Shown here: positions 1 through 9,358 of the stretch, piece after piece
Layout of the letters: each line of letters starts with the position of its first letter
Numbering within the stretch: position 1 is the first letter of the stretch
Assembly: GCF_001557875.1 (NCBI RefSeq)
Contig: NZ_LNRF01000010.1
Span: forward strand, 115,520-179,519
DNA from: Vibrio splendidus
Lineage (GTDB): Bacteria > Pseudomonadota > Gammaproteobacteria > Enterobacterales > Vibrionaceae
Length of the DNA stretch: 64,000 bases
Direction: 5' to 3'
The notes under the pieces: model-generated
The model's database searches: none
Told to the model about the DNA's origin: nothing
What the model saw: only the letters and a program-made list of their open reading frames with translations
Translations under genes and position numbers: made by a program

Positions 1-2511
1 CTGTTCTTGTTGTCTCAATCAGACAGCGAAGAGCATGAATTCTTTATTGATGTCGAGAGAGACAGCCTGCTGCATCAACTGCAAGCGGATATTCTCCAGT
101 TAGAAGAGCATCAAGACGATCACATCTTAGACTCCAGCAACCACAAACAGGTGGTTGAGCTGGGCGATCGCTCATTGACTGTACATGCTTGTCACAGCCC
201 AATGCGCGAGGTTGAAGTCCTTCACGATCAGCTGTTGGCGATGTTCGACGCTGATCCAAGTCTAAAACCACGCGATATCATCGTGATGGTGGCAGATATC
301 AATGCCTACAGCCCTGCGATTCAGGCGGTATTTGGTAATGCTCCGGGTGAGCGTTACATCCCTTACTCAATCTCAGATAGAACGGCCGACCAAGAGAGCC
401 CAATTCTGACCGCCTTCATGCAGCTAGTCGCGCTACCAAACACGCGCTGTCTAGCGTCTGAACTTCTAGAGCTACTAGAAATTCCAGCGATGATGGCACG
501 CTTTGGTATTGATGAATTTCAATTTGATCAAGCCAAGCAATGGGTTGAAGAAGCGGGTATACGTTGGGGCGTCGATTCTTCTACGGCAACCGAATTTGAC
601 TTGCCTGCCACCGAGCAAAATACCTGGTTGTTTGGTATCCAGCGAATGCTACTGGGCTATGCGATGTCTGATTCTGCTGGTCTGTTTGAGAGCGAACACT
701 CTCCAATCGCGGCTTATAACGAAGTTCAGGGCATTAACGCCGAACTTGCGGGTAAATTAGCGCACTTTATTGACCGCATTGCTCATTACCGTCAACGCCT
801 TACTGAGACGCAATCCATCGATATGTGGCGTGAAACCTTGCTGCAAATGATTGATGATTTCTTCGCTGTTGAGCTAGAAGGCGAGGTGGTACTTAAGTCG
901 ATTCGCGATGCGCTTTCTCAATTGAATGAACAGCTTGATGATGCATTGTACGAACAAGAGTTGTCGCCAAGCATTATCTATCAGTACTTAAATAATAAAC
1001 TGTCGGGCGCCCGTATCAGTCAGCGTTTCTTAGCGGGACAAGTTAACTTTTGTACCTTGATGCCGATGCGTTCTATTCCGTTCAAAACCGTCTGTTTGTT
1101 AGGCATGAATGATGGTGTTTACCCTCGCTCAATGCCGCCAGAAGGTTTTGACTTAATGAACGGACGCACACGACCGGGCGATCGTTCTCGTCGTGATGAT
1201 GACCGTTATCTATTCCTAGAAGCAATGCTGTCAGCACAAGAGTGTTTGTACATCAGTTATGTCGGCCGCTCGATTCAAGATAATACAGAGCGAGTGCCGT
1301 CAGTATTGGTTTCAGAGTTGATTGAGTACTGCCAACAGAACTACTGTTTAAGTGAAGACCAAGCGCTACCAAGTGATGATTCTGGTATCAAGCTGACTCA
1401 AGCGATCAGTTTTGAACACACCATGACACCGTTCAGCCCCGCTGCGTTTACTCAAGGTGATGCAAGCCATGTGCTGAGTTACGCCAAAGAATGGCTTCCT
1501 GCGGCTAACCGTTCCGGTGAACGCAGTGGTGAATTCAACCGAGCATTGGACGACTATTTGTTGGGTGCAACGTATCCGTTGGAATTGGATCTAGTTGAAC
1601 TCCAACGTTTCTGGCGCTTGCCGGTGCAGTACTTCTTTAATCGCCGTCTAAAAGTCGTGTTTGAACCGCCACTTCCTGTAATGGAAGACGATGAGCCGTT
1701 CGTGCTTAATGGCTTAGAAAGCTTCCAGCTTAAAGATGCGCTGCTGCAAGTGTTACTGGATCATCCTGAAGGGGCGGATGAAGCGGTGCGCCTGTTTGTC
1801 TCTGAGCAAAAAGCACAAGGTCGATTACCTGTTGGTGCCTTCGGTGACATCGAATTTGAAACCAACCGTGTTCAAGCGGAAGACTTAGCCAAAGAGATTC
1901 GATTTGTGAGCGGATCACCGCAGCAAGATCTCGAAATGAATATCGAATTTGATGTGTTGGGCGAAGGTAAGCCTGTTCGCTTGATGGGGTGGTTAACTCA
2001 AAACTATCAATCAGGTCTAGTGCGTTTCCGTAGCGGCAAAATACGCTCGCAAGATTACTTGGCTGCGTGGGTCGATCACTTGTGTTGTGCGGTGATGGGG
2101 CACGGTAAAACGACTCATATTATTGGCTATGACAGAAAAGAGGGCGTGGTTCACCAAACGCTACAACCGATTGCTGATGCGCAGCAGGCGAAGAGCTTAT
2201 TGGCTGAGTTAGTGCGACTGTTCTATCAAGGCATGACTGCACCGCTGCCTTACTTCCCGAAAACGGCATTAGCTGGGGTTGAAGCGGGCTTTAGCCGTGG
2301 TAAATGGGTCGATGATGAAGAGAAGTCGCTCAAGAAAATGGCCGATACTTTTAATGACAGCTTCGCTTTCACGGGCGAGGGGCGAGATACCTACATCTCA
2401 CGCATTTGGCCTAAGTGGGATGATGAACTGGCTGCTGAGTCACGTATGTATTCAACGCTTGTACTACAGGCGGCAAGGTTGGCTGCTGCCGATCTGGAAG
2501 ATCAGGAGTAA
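1..2511 (+). CDS. recC: RecBCD exonuclease V, gamma subunit RecC (5' end cut by window edge)
   Basis: RecC is the chi-recognising scaffold of the RecBCD helicase-nuclease, which resects double-strand breaks for RecA loading. The reading frame is open from base 1, so the gene begins outside the window. About 836 codons are present, against roughly 1120-1150 residues in full-length homologues, so the N-terminal quarter is missing. The inactive helicase-like core and the C-terminal nuclease-like fold are covered; a recognisable stretch is the segment around CLLGMNDGVYPR near residue 365 of the visible part. It lies directly upstream of recB and recD on the same strand. I am confident in the identity from both sequence and neighbours; the true start cannot be seen. 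Confidence 0.95.
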   Translation: MFLLSQSDSEEHEFFIDVERDSLLHQLQADILQLEEHQDDHILDSSNHKQVVELGDRSLTVHACHSPMREVEVLHDQLLAMFDADPSLKPRDIIVMVADINAYSPAIQAVFGNAPGERYIPYSISDRTADQESPILTAFMQLVALPNTRCLASELLELLEIPAMMARFGIDEFQFDQAKQWVEEAGIRWGVDSSTATEFDLPATEQNTWLFGIQRMLLGYAMSDSAGLFESEHSPIAAYNEVQGINAELAGKLAHFIDRIAHYRQRLTETQSIDMWRETLLQMIDDFFAVELEGEVVLKSIRDALSQLNEQLDDALYEQELSPSIIYQYLNNKLSGARISQRFLAGQVNFCTLMPMRSIPFKTVCLLGMNDGVYPRSMPPEGFDLMNGRTRPGDRSRRDDDRYLFLEAMLSAQECLYISYVGRSIQDNTERVPSVLVSELIEYCQQNYCLSEDQALPSDDSGIKLTQAISFEHTMTPFSPAAFTQGDASHVLSYAKEWLPAANRSGERSGEFNRALDDYLLGATYPLELDLVELQRFWRLPVQYFFNRRLKVVFEPPLPVMEDDEPFVLNGLESFQLKDALLQVLLDHPEGADEAVRLFVSEQKAQGRLPVGAFGDIEFETNRVQAEDLAKEIRFVSGSPQQDLEMNIEFDVLGEGKPVRLMGWLTQNYQSGLVRFRSGKIRSQDYLAAWVDHLCCAVMGHGKTTHIIGYDRKEGVVHQTLQPIADAQQAKSLLAELVRLFYQGMTAPLPYFPKTALAGVEAGFSRGKWVDDEEKSLKKMADTFNDSFAFTGEGRDTYISRIWPKWDDELAAESRMYSTLVLQAARLAAADLEDQE

Positions 2512-2517
2512 GTAGCT

Positions 2518-2679
2518 GTGATCGACAAGATCAATAGCGTATGCGCTGACTTAATGAAAGACGAAATAGAGTCGCTAGTAAGCATTTGGGATGCTTACTT
2601 TCCAAGTGAAGGTAAGCAGGGTGAAGAGAAGCAAGGTACAGGAAATAAAGTGGCCGCCAGTAAATCATTATTAGTGTAG
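2518..2679 (+). CDS. Possible 53-residue protein in the recC-recB gap
   Basis: A short open frame starts at a GTG 6 nt after the recC stop. An AGGAG lies at 2504-2508, about 9 nt before this GTG, so translation could be coupled to recC. The product would be acidic and lysine-rich in its second half (starts VIDKINSVCADLMKDEIESL), with no signal peptide or membrane segment. I do not recognise it. Its last codons run into sequence that may belong to an intergenic repeat (see the next entry), which lowers confidence that the whole frame is a gene. It could equally be non-coding DNA left where enterobacteria carry ptrA. Confidence 0.3.
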   Translation: MIDKINSVCADLMKDEIESLVSIWDAYFPSEGKQGEEKQGTGNKVAASKSLLV

Positions 2680-2919
2680 GGCGTTCGCTGTACGGCCACA
2701 GGTCAGAGGGACCATTATTCTGTGGTTCTAAGTAGGCAATGAGTATAAAACTCGAATCGTGCTCCTGAACTCGTGGGCGCATAGTAGCGAGGCGATCCGA
2801 ATTGATCCGTGAGAGAGATCGCACTAACTATTAACAAATCAGCGTAGGACGTAAATTGAATGACGTTTTCCACGCTAGGTCACATTTGTAACAACATATT
2901 TATCAGAAGGCAGTAAGGC
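2680..2919 (+). other. Non-coding gap before recB, possible dispersed repeat
   Basis: This 240-nt stretch separates recC (and the small frame after it) from recB. I see no convincing gene on either strand. The segment around 2655-2740 (including GGGCGTTCGCTGTACGGCC) has higher G+C than its surroundings and looks like a dispersed intergenic repeat rather than coding DNA; that is an impression, not a search result. No clear intrinsic terminator is visible, so recC transcripts may continue into recB. The recB start has an AGAAGG at about 2906-2911, 8 nt upstream. Confidence 0.4.
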
Positions 2920-5900
2920 ATGACGACCACAAGCAGTGTTCAGGTAATTGCTCCACAGACAATCAACACCATGACGTTTCCACTTCATGGTGCGCGTTTA
3001 ATTGAAGCATCGGCGGGTACAGGTAAAACATTTACCATCGCTGGCTTGTACTTACGCCTACTGCTCGGACACGGTACGGCAGCACCACAAGATGAGCTTA
3101 CAGAAGCTACCCGACATCACGAGCCGCTCACTGTAGATCAAATCCTAGTCGTGACTTTTACCGAAGCGGCAACCGCAGAATTGCGAGATCGCATCCGTGC
3201 ACGAATCCATGATGCGCGCATTGCATTTGCTCGCGGGCAAAGTGACGACCCAGTGATTGCGCCTTTGTTGCAAGAGATCGAAGACCACGCTGGCGCAGCT
3301 AAAACTCTGCTTAACGCTGAAAGACAAATGGATGAAGCGGCGGTCTACACCATTCACGGCTTCTGTCAGCGAATGTTGACTCAAAATGCCTTCGAGTCTG
3401 GCAGCCGCTTTGATAATGAATTTGTGACCGATGAAAGTCACCTAAAAGCGCAAGTGGTTGCTGACTATTGGCGTAAGCAGTTTTACCCGCTACCTATTCA
3501 ATTGGCTGGTGAGGTTCGTAACATTTGGGGTTCCCCTGCTGCGTTATTAGCGGACGTAAATCGTTATCTGACGGGCTCTCCTTTGAAGTTGACGGTAGAA
3601 GCAATGTCGGGTGACTTGCAAACTCTGCACAACCAAAACCTAGATAAAGTGAAGCAACTTAAAGCACTGTGGTGTGAATCTGAAGCGGACTTTTTGGCTT
3701 TGATCTCAGGCTCGGATGTGAACAAGCGCAGCTATACCAAGAAGTCTTTACCAACATGGTTAGAGGCTGTAACGGCATGGGCGCAGAGCGACACTCATGA
3801 TTATCAATATCCAGACAAGTTAGAAAAGTTCTCTCAAGCCACGTTAATTGAAAAAACACCGAAAGGCACCGCGCCTCAGCATGCCGTTTTCGAAGCCATT
3901 GATGATTTCCTAAATAACCCAGCCGACTTGAAGGCTCCGTTATTGGCGCACGCGATTACCCATTGTCGAACTATGTTAGCCAAGGCAAAACAGCAGAAGC
4001 AGTGGTTGTCATTTGATGACCTACTGACTCAGTTATCTGCGTCGATCGATGTCGATGAGCAGTCATTGCTGGTGGAAAGAATTCGCACCTTATACCCAGT
4101 GGCGATGATCGATGAATTCCAAGATACCGATCCGCTGCAGTACAGTATTTTTAGCCGAATCTACCTCGATAACCCGCAGTGTGGTCTGTTTATGATCGGT
4201 GACCCGAAGCAGGCTATCTACGGTTTCCGTGGCGCGGATATCTTTACCTACATTAAGGCAAGAAACCAAGTTAGTGCTCACTATACGTTAGGGACTAACT
4301 GGCGTTCGAGTGCAGATATGGTCAGCGCAGTAAACCAAGTGTTTATGAATTCGGATAGCCCGTTTATCTACGATCAAGACATTCCATTTTTGCCCGTTGC
4401 TGCCAGTCCATCTGCTGACAAGCGCCAATGGGTGATGAATGGCCAGACTCAACATGCACTGACCTTTTGGCTGCAAGAGGCTGAAGACAAGCCATTGCCG
4501 AAAGGCGAATATCACAAAGCTATGGCAGAAGCGACAGCGAGTCAAATTCAAACTATTCTGACCGCTTCTCAAAATCAACAAGCCTATTTTGATAATGGCA
4601 AAAAACAGCATGCCGTGAATGCGGGTGATATTGCTGTCTTGGTTCGAACCGGCAGTGAAGGTCGTCTGATCAAGAACGCGCTGTCTGAGCAAGGCATTGC
4701 AAGTGTGTATTTGTCTAACAGAGACAGTGTATTCACCAGCTTGGTTGCGCAAGATATTCAACGTCTGCTGCAAGCGGTGCTGACACCAGAAAACGACCGA
4801 GCATTGCGCGCGAGTCTAGCCTCCGAGTTATTTGCTCTAGATGCGGCTTCATTGGATGAACTCAACAACGATGAAGTGGTGTGGGAAAACGTGGTTAACG
4901 AATTTCGAGAATATCGTAAGTTGTGGCTGCAGCGTGGCGTGCTACCAATGCTTCGTAGCGTGATCAGCAAGCGACATCTCGCGGAACGTTTACTGGAAGA
5001 AGAAAATGGTGAGCGCTCACTTACCGATTTAATGCACATTGGCGAATTGCTGCAACAAGCAAGGCAGGAACTCGATAGTGATTATGGTTTGTTGCGTTGG
5101 TTAGCAGAAGCGATTTCCGATGCTCAAAATGGTTTAGGCGGCAGTGAGGATGACATTCAGCGTCTTGAGTCAGAGAGAAACTTGGTTCAAATCGTTACTA
5201 TTCACAAATCGAAAGGTTTGGAATATGACTTAGTATTCCTCCCATTTGTCGCGAGTTACCGAGAAGCGAGCGAAGGCAAATTCTACGATCATGATTCAGA
5301 TACCACAGTACTGGATATTACAGGTAGTGATAGTGCCTTAGCCCAAGCCGATAAAGAACGATTAGCGGAAGACTTGCGTTTGATTTATGTAGCGCTGACT
5401 CGCGCGGTTTATGGCTGTTTCATTGGTATGGCACCACTGCGTAAAGGGCGTTCAACCAAAGAGCCTACCGGCGTGCATTTGAGTGCGATGGGCTATTTGG
5501 TTCAAAACGGTCAAGAGCAAGGCATTGCCGAATTGCATCAGGCTCTTGCAACCATTGAGGGCAAGAACTCCAGTGTGCTGTTAGCCGAAACACCAACCGC
5601 CCACGATCAAGTGTTTGTACAAACAGAGCAAGTGAGTGAAGACTTACATGCGAACGAGCTCAAGGCTTCAATCGACAGGGCTTGGCGTATCACCAGTTAT
5701 TCGGGGCTTGTAAAGCAAGGCAGTCACGGTGCGAGTCATGACGCGACCATTGAGGTGTCTGGCTTTGATATTGATTCGGCTGATGAGCAGGATGAGTCTG
5801 AGTTGATTGAGCCTGAACGCTCTATATTTACGTTCCCTCGTGGTGCTCGCCCAGGTACTTTCTTGCACACCTTGTTTGAGGAGGTTGAATTTACCGAGCC

Positions 5901-6594
5901 AGCAACCAGTGAACATAACACGCAAGTAATCAATCACTTATTAGAATCAGAGCAATATGAATTAGAGTGGCTACCTGTGCTTCAGCAACTGGTCGATACA
6001 GTGCTGAACACCGCATTAGACGGCAAGAACTTAAAACTAAGCGAGAAAGACTCAACACAACGCTTAGTTGAGATGGAGTTCTTACTGCCAATTGAAGTAT
6101 TGGCCTCATCAGAGTTGAATCAAACCATTCAATATCATGATCCATTGTCAGCCAAAGCGGGCGACCTAGGTTTTCAAACCGTGCAAGGTATGCTGAAAGG
6201 CTTCATCGATTTGGTGTTCGAGCATCAAGGTAAATACTATGTTCTTGACTGGAAATCGAATCATTTAGGTGATGATGTTGCCGTCTACCATGGCGAGGCA
6301 TTGAAATCGGCGATGGCTGACCACCGTTATGATCTGCAATATCAGATCTATGCATTGGCGCTGCACCGTTTTTTGCGTAGTCGTGTTGCCAATTACAGCT
6401 ACGAACAACATTTTGGCGGCGTGTACTACTTGTTCTTACGAGGAATGGACGGTCAATCTCAGCAAGGTATTTTCTCGGCGAAACCAACACTGGCGTTACT
6501 TGATGAAATGGATCAATTGATTGACGGTAAAGTGATAGACAGACGTTCAGCACAATTGAATGACGATGAAACTGGACAGATGGGGCTTTTATAA
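2920..6594 (+). CDS. recB: RecBCD exonuclease V, beta subunit RecB
   Basis: RecB is the 3'-5' helicase and sole nuclease of RecBCD, and it loads RecA after chi. The 1224-residue protein has a Walker A ASAGTGKT at residues 30-37 (K36), the UvrD-type helicase motifs including a DEFQDTDPLQ box near 400, and motif VI-like LRLIYVALTR near 825. The C-terminal nuclease domain has its metal residues in GFID (D1097) and LDWKSN (D1110, K1112), so it should be active. Length is slightly above the E. coli protein (1180). The stop codon overlaps the recD ATG by one base (TAATG), which implies translational coupling. Confidence 0.97.
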   Translation: MTTTSSVQVIAPQTINTMTFPLHGARLIEASAGTGKTFTIAGLYLRLLLGHGTAAPQDELTEATRHHEPLTVDQILVVTFTEAATAELRDRIRARIHDARIAFARGQSDDPVIAPLLQEIEDHAGAAKTLLNAERQMDEAAVYTIHGFCQRMLTQNAFESGSRFDNEFVTDESHLKAQVVADYWRKQFYPLPIQLAGEVRNIWGSPAALLADVNRYLTGSPLKLTVEAMSGDLQTLHNQNLDKVKQLKALWCESEADFLALISGSDVNKRSYTKKSLPTWLEAVTAWAQSDTHDYQYPDKLEKFSQATLIEKTPKGTAPQHAVFEAIDDFLNNPADLKAPLLAHAITHCRTMLAKAKQQKQWLSFDDLLTQLSASIDVDEQSLLVERIRTLYPVAMIDEFQDTDPLQYSIFSRIYLDNPQCGLFMIGDPKQAIYGFRGADIFTYIKARNQVSAHYTLGTNWRSSADMVSAVNQVFMNSDSPFIYDQDIPFLPVAASPSADKRQWVMNGQTQHALTFWLQEAEDKPLPKGEYHKAMAEATASQIQTILTASQNQQAYFDNGKKQHAVNAGDIAVLVRTGSEGRLIKNALSEQGIASVYLSNRDSVFTSLVAQDIQRLLQAVLTPENDRALRASLASELFALDAASLDELNNDEVVWENVVNEFREYRKLWLQRGVLPMLRSVISKRHLAERLLEEENGERSLTDLMHIGELLQQARQELDSDYGLLRWLAEAISDAQNGLGGSEDDIQRLESERNLVQIVTIHKSKGLEYDLVFLPFVASYREASEGKFYDHDSDTTVLDITGSDSALAQADKERLAEDLRLIYVALTRAVYGCFIGMAPLRKGRSTKEPTGVHLSAMGYLVQNGQEQGIAELHQALATIEGKNSSVLLAETPTAHDQVFVQTEQVSEDLHANELKASIDRAWRITSYSGLVKQGSHGASHDATIEVSGFDIDSADEQDESELIEPERSIFTFPRGARPGTFLHTLFEEVEFTEPATSEHNTQVINHLLESEQYELEWLPVLQQLVDTVLNTALDGKNLKLSEKDSTQRLVEMEFLLPIEVLASSELNQTIQYHDPLSAKAGDLGFQTVQGMLKGFIDLVFEHQGKYYVLDWKSNHLGDDVAVYHGEALKSAMADHRYDLQYQIYALALHRFLRSRVANYSYEQHFGGVYYLFLRGMDGQSQQGIFSAKPTLALLDEMDQLIDGKVIDRRSAQLNDDETGQMGLL

Positions 6595-8804
6595 TGACAA
6601 CAACGACCACTAATACCAGCATAGAAACAGCGAACACAACGAAGCCAGTTTCACTTATTCCTGAGCAACTTATGGATGTACTCAAGTTTCTTGCAGATAA
6701 GGGTTCGATTCGTCAGTTGGATTATCAGTTTGCCCGTTTTATTGCTCAGCAAGCCACGAGTTACTCTCAAGAGATCGGCTTTCTCGCTGGGGTAGTGAGC
6801 CATGAATTAGGCAAAGGACACATTTGTACTCAGCTTATACAGCAGCATACGATAGGCCCTGCACAAACGGCAGATATAGCCCAGTTACTTGGGTTGTACG
6901 GTGAAACGGCGCTGCAATTGAATCAAAAGCTATTAGGTATTGATTGGGTGACTGTTTTGCAATCATCTAACCTCGTTGGCGCAACTAATGACTGTGTTAA
7001 GCCTCTGATGTTTGATGGACGGCGCGTCTACTTGCAGCGTTACTGGAACTATGAGGTTGTGCTGGCTGACACCTTAAATCGTTTAAGTAAGCCGGTAGAG
7101 TTCAATATTGAACAGAAAAAGGCGCTGACGGAAACACTCAATCAGCTTTTCGCACGTAGTTATCACTTTCTGTTTAACGCCTTAGCCAAGGCTGAAACAA
7201 ATCAGCAGACGTCTCAGGTACTGCGCCAACAGTTGGTGTGTGATCATCTTGATATTGTCGATGAGCAATCTTTGAATTGGGGCGCAATTGACCAAGCGAT
7301 TGTTCAAGCCAAGCAGGTAACGGACTTAGATGTTCTAGACAGCTTGGTACCGCTATCGGCATGTTTGAATTGGCAAAAAGTGGCAGCAGCAGTAGCTCTA
7401 AGTCGTCGCTTTGCAGTGATCTCTGGTGGGCCGGGTACTGGTAAAACAACCACGGTAACCAAATTACTGTCAGCGATGGTCGAGCAATCACTAAGCCAAG
7501 GTAAAACGCCAACGATAAAGCTCGTGGCACCAACGGGTAAAGCGGCGGCGCGTTTAACTGAATCGATCGGTAAAGCGATTGAACAGTTACCATTAGCGCC
7601 TGAAGTGAAAGCCAACATACCAACGGAATCGAGCACTTTGCACCGATTGCTTGGTGCTATTCCCACCCGTGCTGAGTTTCGACATAACCGACGTAATCCA
7701 CTTCACCTTGATATATTGGTAGTGGATGAAGCTTCGATGGTTGATTTATCGATGATGTATAAGCTGGTGGATGCGCTCCCTGAACACGCAAGGCTGATTC
7801 TGCTTGGGGATAAAGACCAACTGGCTTCCGTTGAGGCCGGTGCAGTTTTAGGTGATATCTGTTCATTTAACTCTACAGGTTACAGCAGCGCGCAAGGCAA
7901 CTTGATTGCGGAGATGACAGGTTTCGATGCGATAGCGAAGACACCACAAGCAAAAGCGGGAGCCGTTAATCCTCCGGCGATTGCTGACAGCCTATGTATG
8001 CTGCAGAAGAGTTACCGTTTCGATGCGCGCTCAGGTATTGGGCAGTTGGCAAAAGCAATCAATAACGGCTCTGCGAATCAAGTAGACCAAGTGTTTGCCA
8101 AAGGGTTTGGCGATATTGAGAACCATCCTCTATCGAGTGACAGCTATAACTTGATGCTGCGTACCTTGGTTAATGAGTATGGTGCGTATCTCAATAGAAT
8201 GAATGTACCGTTGGAAGAGTTAGAAACTCAAGAAGCGAGAGCCAAATCGGTACTCGATTTGTTCAGCCAATGTCGACTGTTGTGTTCTATTCGTGAAGGT
8301 GATTTTGGTGTTAAAGGCCTCAACCACAGAATTGAAAGAGCGCTTGCCGCAAGGCGTTTAGTGAATCCACACAATGATGAATTGTGGTATCACGGGCGAC
8401 CTGTAATGGTAACGCGTAACGATCATGGCTTGGGTTTATACAATGGTGATATTGGTATCTGCATGCTTGAATCGGATTCAAGCCACTCTGACTCTGCACC
8501 TAGATTGAAGGTTTATTTTGAGTTGCCCGATGGCAGCGTAAAGGCGGTGCTACCAAGCCGAGTACCAGATCATGAAACGGCTTATGCGATGACGATTCAC
8601 AAATCTCAGGGCAGTGAATTTGATCTGACCTTAATGATCCTGCCGCCAGATTTCAGCCTAATTTTGACGCGAGAGCTTATCTACACAGGTATTACGCGCG
8701 CGAAGAAACGACTGATGATGTTCAGTGATACTAACGTATTAAAGCGTGGGATTAAGGTGAAAACAGAGCGAGTGAGTGGTTTAGGCAGTCGCTTAACGAA
8801 TTAG
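6594..8804 (+). CDS. recD: RecBCD exonuclease V, alpha subunit RecD
   Basis: RecD is the 5'-3' motor of RecBCD and is needed for nuclease activity. The 736-residue protein has Walker A GGPGTGKTT at 278-286 (K284), a Walker B VVDEASMVDL around 378, and a C-terminal UvrD-like segment TIHKSQGSEF. It is about 130 residues longer than E. coli RecD. Part of the extra length is a low-conservation insertion around residues 425-465, between the motif LLGDKDQLASVEAGA and a YRFD motif. Its ATG shares a base with the recB stop, so the two are almost certainly co-translated. It ends the recC-recB-recD run and converges on a small - strand frame and argA. Confidence 0.97.
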   Translation: MTTTTTNTSIETANTTKPVSLIPEQLMDVLKFLADKGSIRQLDYQFARFIAQQATSYSQEIGFLAGVVSHELGKGHICTQLIQQHTIGPAQTADIAQLLGLYGETALQLNQKLLGIDWVTVLQSSNLVGATNDCVKPLMFDGRRVYLQRYWNYEVVLADTLNRLSKPVEFNIEQKKALTETLNQLFARSYHFLFNALAKAETNQQTSQVLRQQLVCDHLDIVDEQSLNWGAIDQAIVQAKQVTDLDVLDSLVPLSACLNWQKVAAAVALSRRFAVISGGPGTGKTTTVTKLLSAMVEQSLSQGKTPTIKLVAPTGKAAARLTESIGKAIEQLPLAPEVKANIPTESSTLHRLLGAIPTRAEFRHNRRNPLHLDILVVDEASMVDLSMMYKLVDALPEHARLILLGDKDQLASVEAGAVLGDICSFNSTGYSSAQGNLIAEMTGFDAIAKTPQAKAGAVNPPAIADSLCMLQKSYRFDARSGIGQLAKAINNGSANQVDQVFAKGFGDIENHPLSSDSYNLMLRTLVNEYGAYLNRMNVPLEELETQEARAKSVLDLFSQCRLLCSIREGDFGVKGLNHRIERALAARRLVNPHNDELWYHGRPVMVTRNDHGLGLYNGDIGICMLESDSSHSDSAPRLKVYFELPDGSVKAVLPSRVPDHETAYAMTIHKSQGSEFDLTLMILPPDFSLILTRELIYTGITRAKKRLMMFSDTNVLKRGIKVKTERVSGLGSRLTN

Positions 8805-8850
8805 TTGTTAGTTACTGCTAGAAAGGACTTGAACCTAAGCTAGATAAACA

Positions 8851-8876
8851 CAAAGCAACCATCCCTGGTTGCTTTG
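8851..8876. terminator. Hairpin between recD and the convergent small gene
   Basis: A perfect 11-bp stem (CAAAGCAACCA / TGGTTGCTTTG) with a 4-nt loop lies between converging genes. Neither side has a clean T-run: the - strand is followed by TGTTTATCT and the + strand by AACGTTATT. It may act as a weak two-way terminator. Confidence 0.55.
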
Positions 8877-8883
8877 AACGTTA

Positions 8884-9075
8884 TTAAGACTCTTTGCTTA
8901 AAAACGCTCGAGTAAACGATATGTGGTTTATCTTGTACTTTGCTTGGCAATTCAAAATAAACTCTTTTAGATTCTCGCTAACAGGGAACACGCAGTGTAC
9001 GTCTAGCCCTTCTAAGAATTGGTTATCAGCCATATCCCAAAAACTTTGCAGCGAGTTACAAACAATGGTTCTCAT
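8884..9075 (-). CDS. Small hypothetical protein (63 residues)
   Basis: I do not recognise this protein. The frame from the ATG at 9075 encodes 63 residues beginning MRTIVCNSLQSFWDMADNQF, soluble, with three cysteines and mixed hydrophobic/charged composition resembling a real domain. The frame is open further upstream to a TTG at 9174, which would add a hydrophobic segment, but that start has no ribosome site. AAAGAG lies about 10 nt before the ATG. A stem-loop follows the stop. There are no homologous neighbours to suggest a role. It could be a degraded remnant or a chance frame. Confidence 0.4.
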   Translation of the reverse strand: MRTIVCNSLQSFWDMADNQFLEGLDVHCVFPVSENLKEFILNCQAKYKINHISFTRAFLSKES

Positions 9076-9358
9076 ATCAATGTTGCTCTTTTTGCTGTTT
9101 ATATTAACGAGCAGAGCTAATGTTAGCGTGCTGACCGTCAACGGGTATAGCAATCCGTGCAGTGACCACCTCAATGAGTTCGATATGACTATCGAGATGG
9201 CAATTCCAATAAAAACATTTGTTAAGATTATTAAAGCGTTTAAATTCTATACAATTATACGTGTGAGTGAAAGTGCATAGTTGATAAATCTCATATGGAA
9301 AACGATTACATTTGCAATTATTTTTCTTCTGAAGTGAGATTGTGCTCCAAAACTTTAT
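9076..9358. other. Intergenic stretch between small frame and argA
   Basis: About 280 A+T-rich bases upstream of the small - strand frame and downstream of argA. I see no convincing gene and no clear terminator for argA; the last part (9290-9358) contains a run ATTATTTTTCTTC but no strong stem. Confidence 0.3.

Noticed and set aside
2531..2824. 97-codon leftward frame in the recC-recB gap
   Set aside because: Overlaps the better-placed + strand frame, has no ribosome site and reads through what may be a repeat.
8894..9280. 128-codon rightward frame antisense to the small hypothetical gene
   Set aside because: No start signal and poor composition; the leftward frame has the better ribosome site and a following stem-loop.
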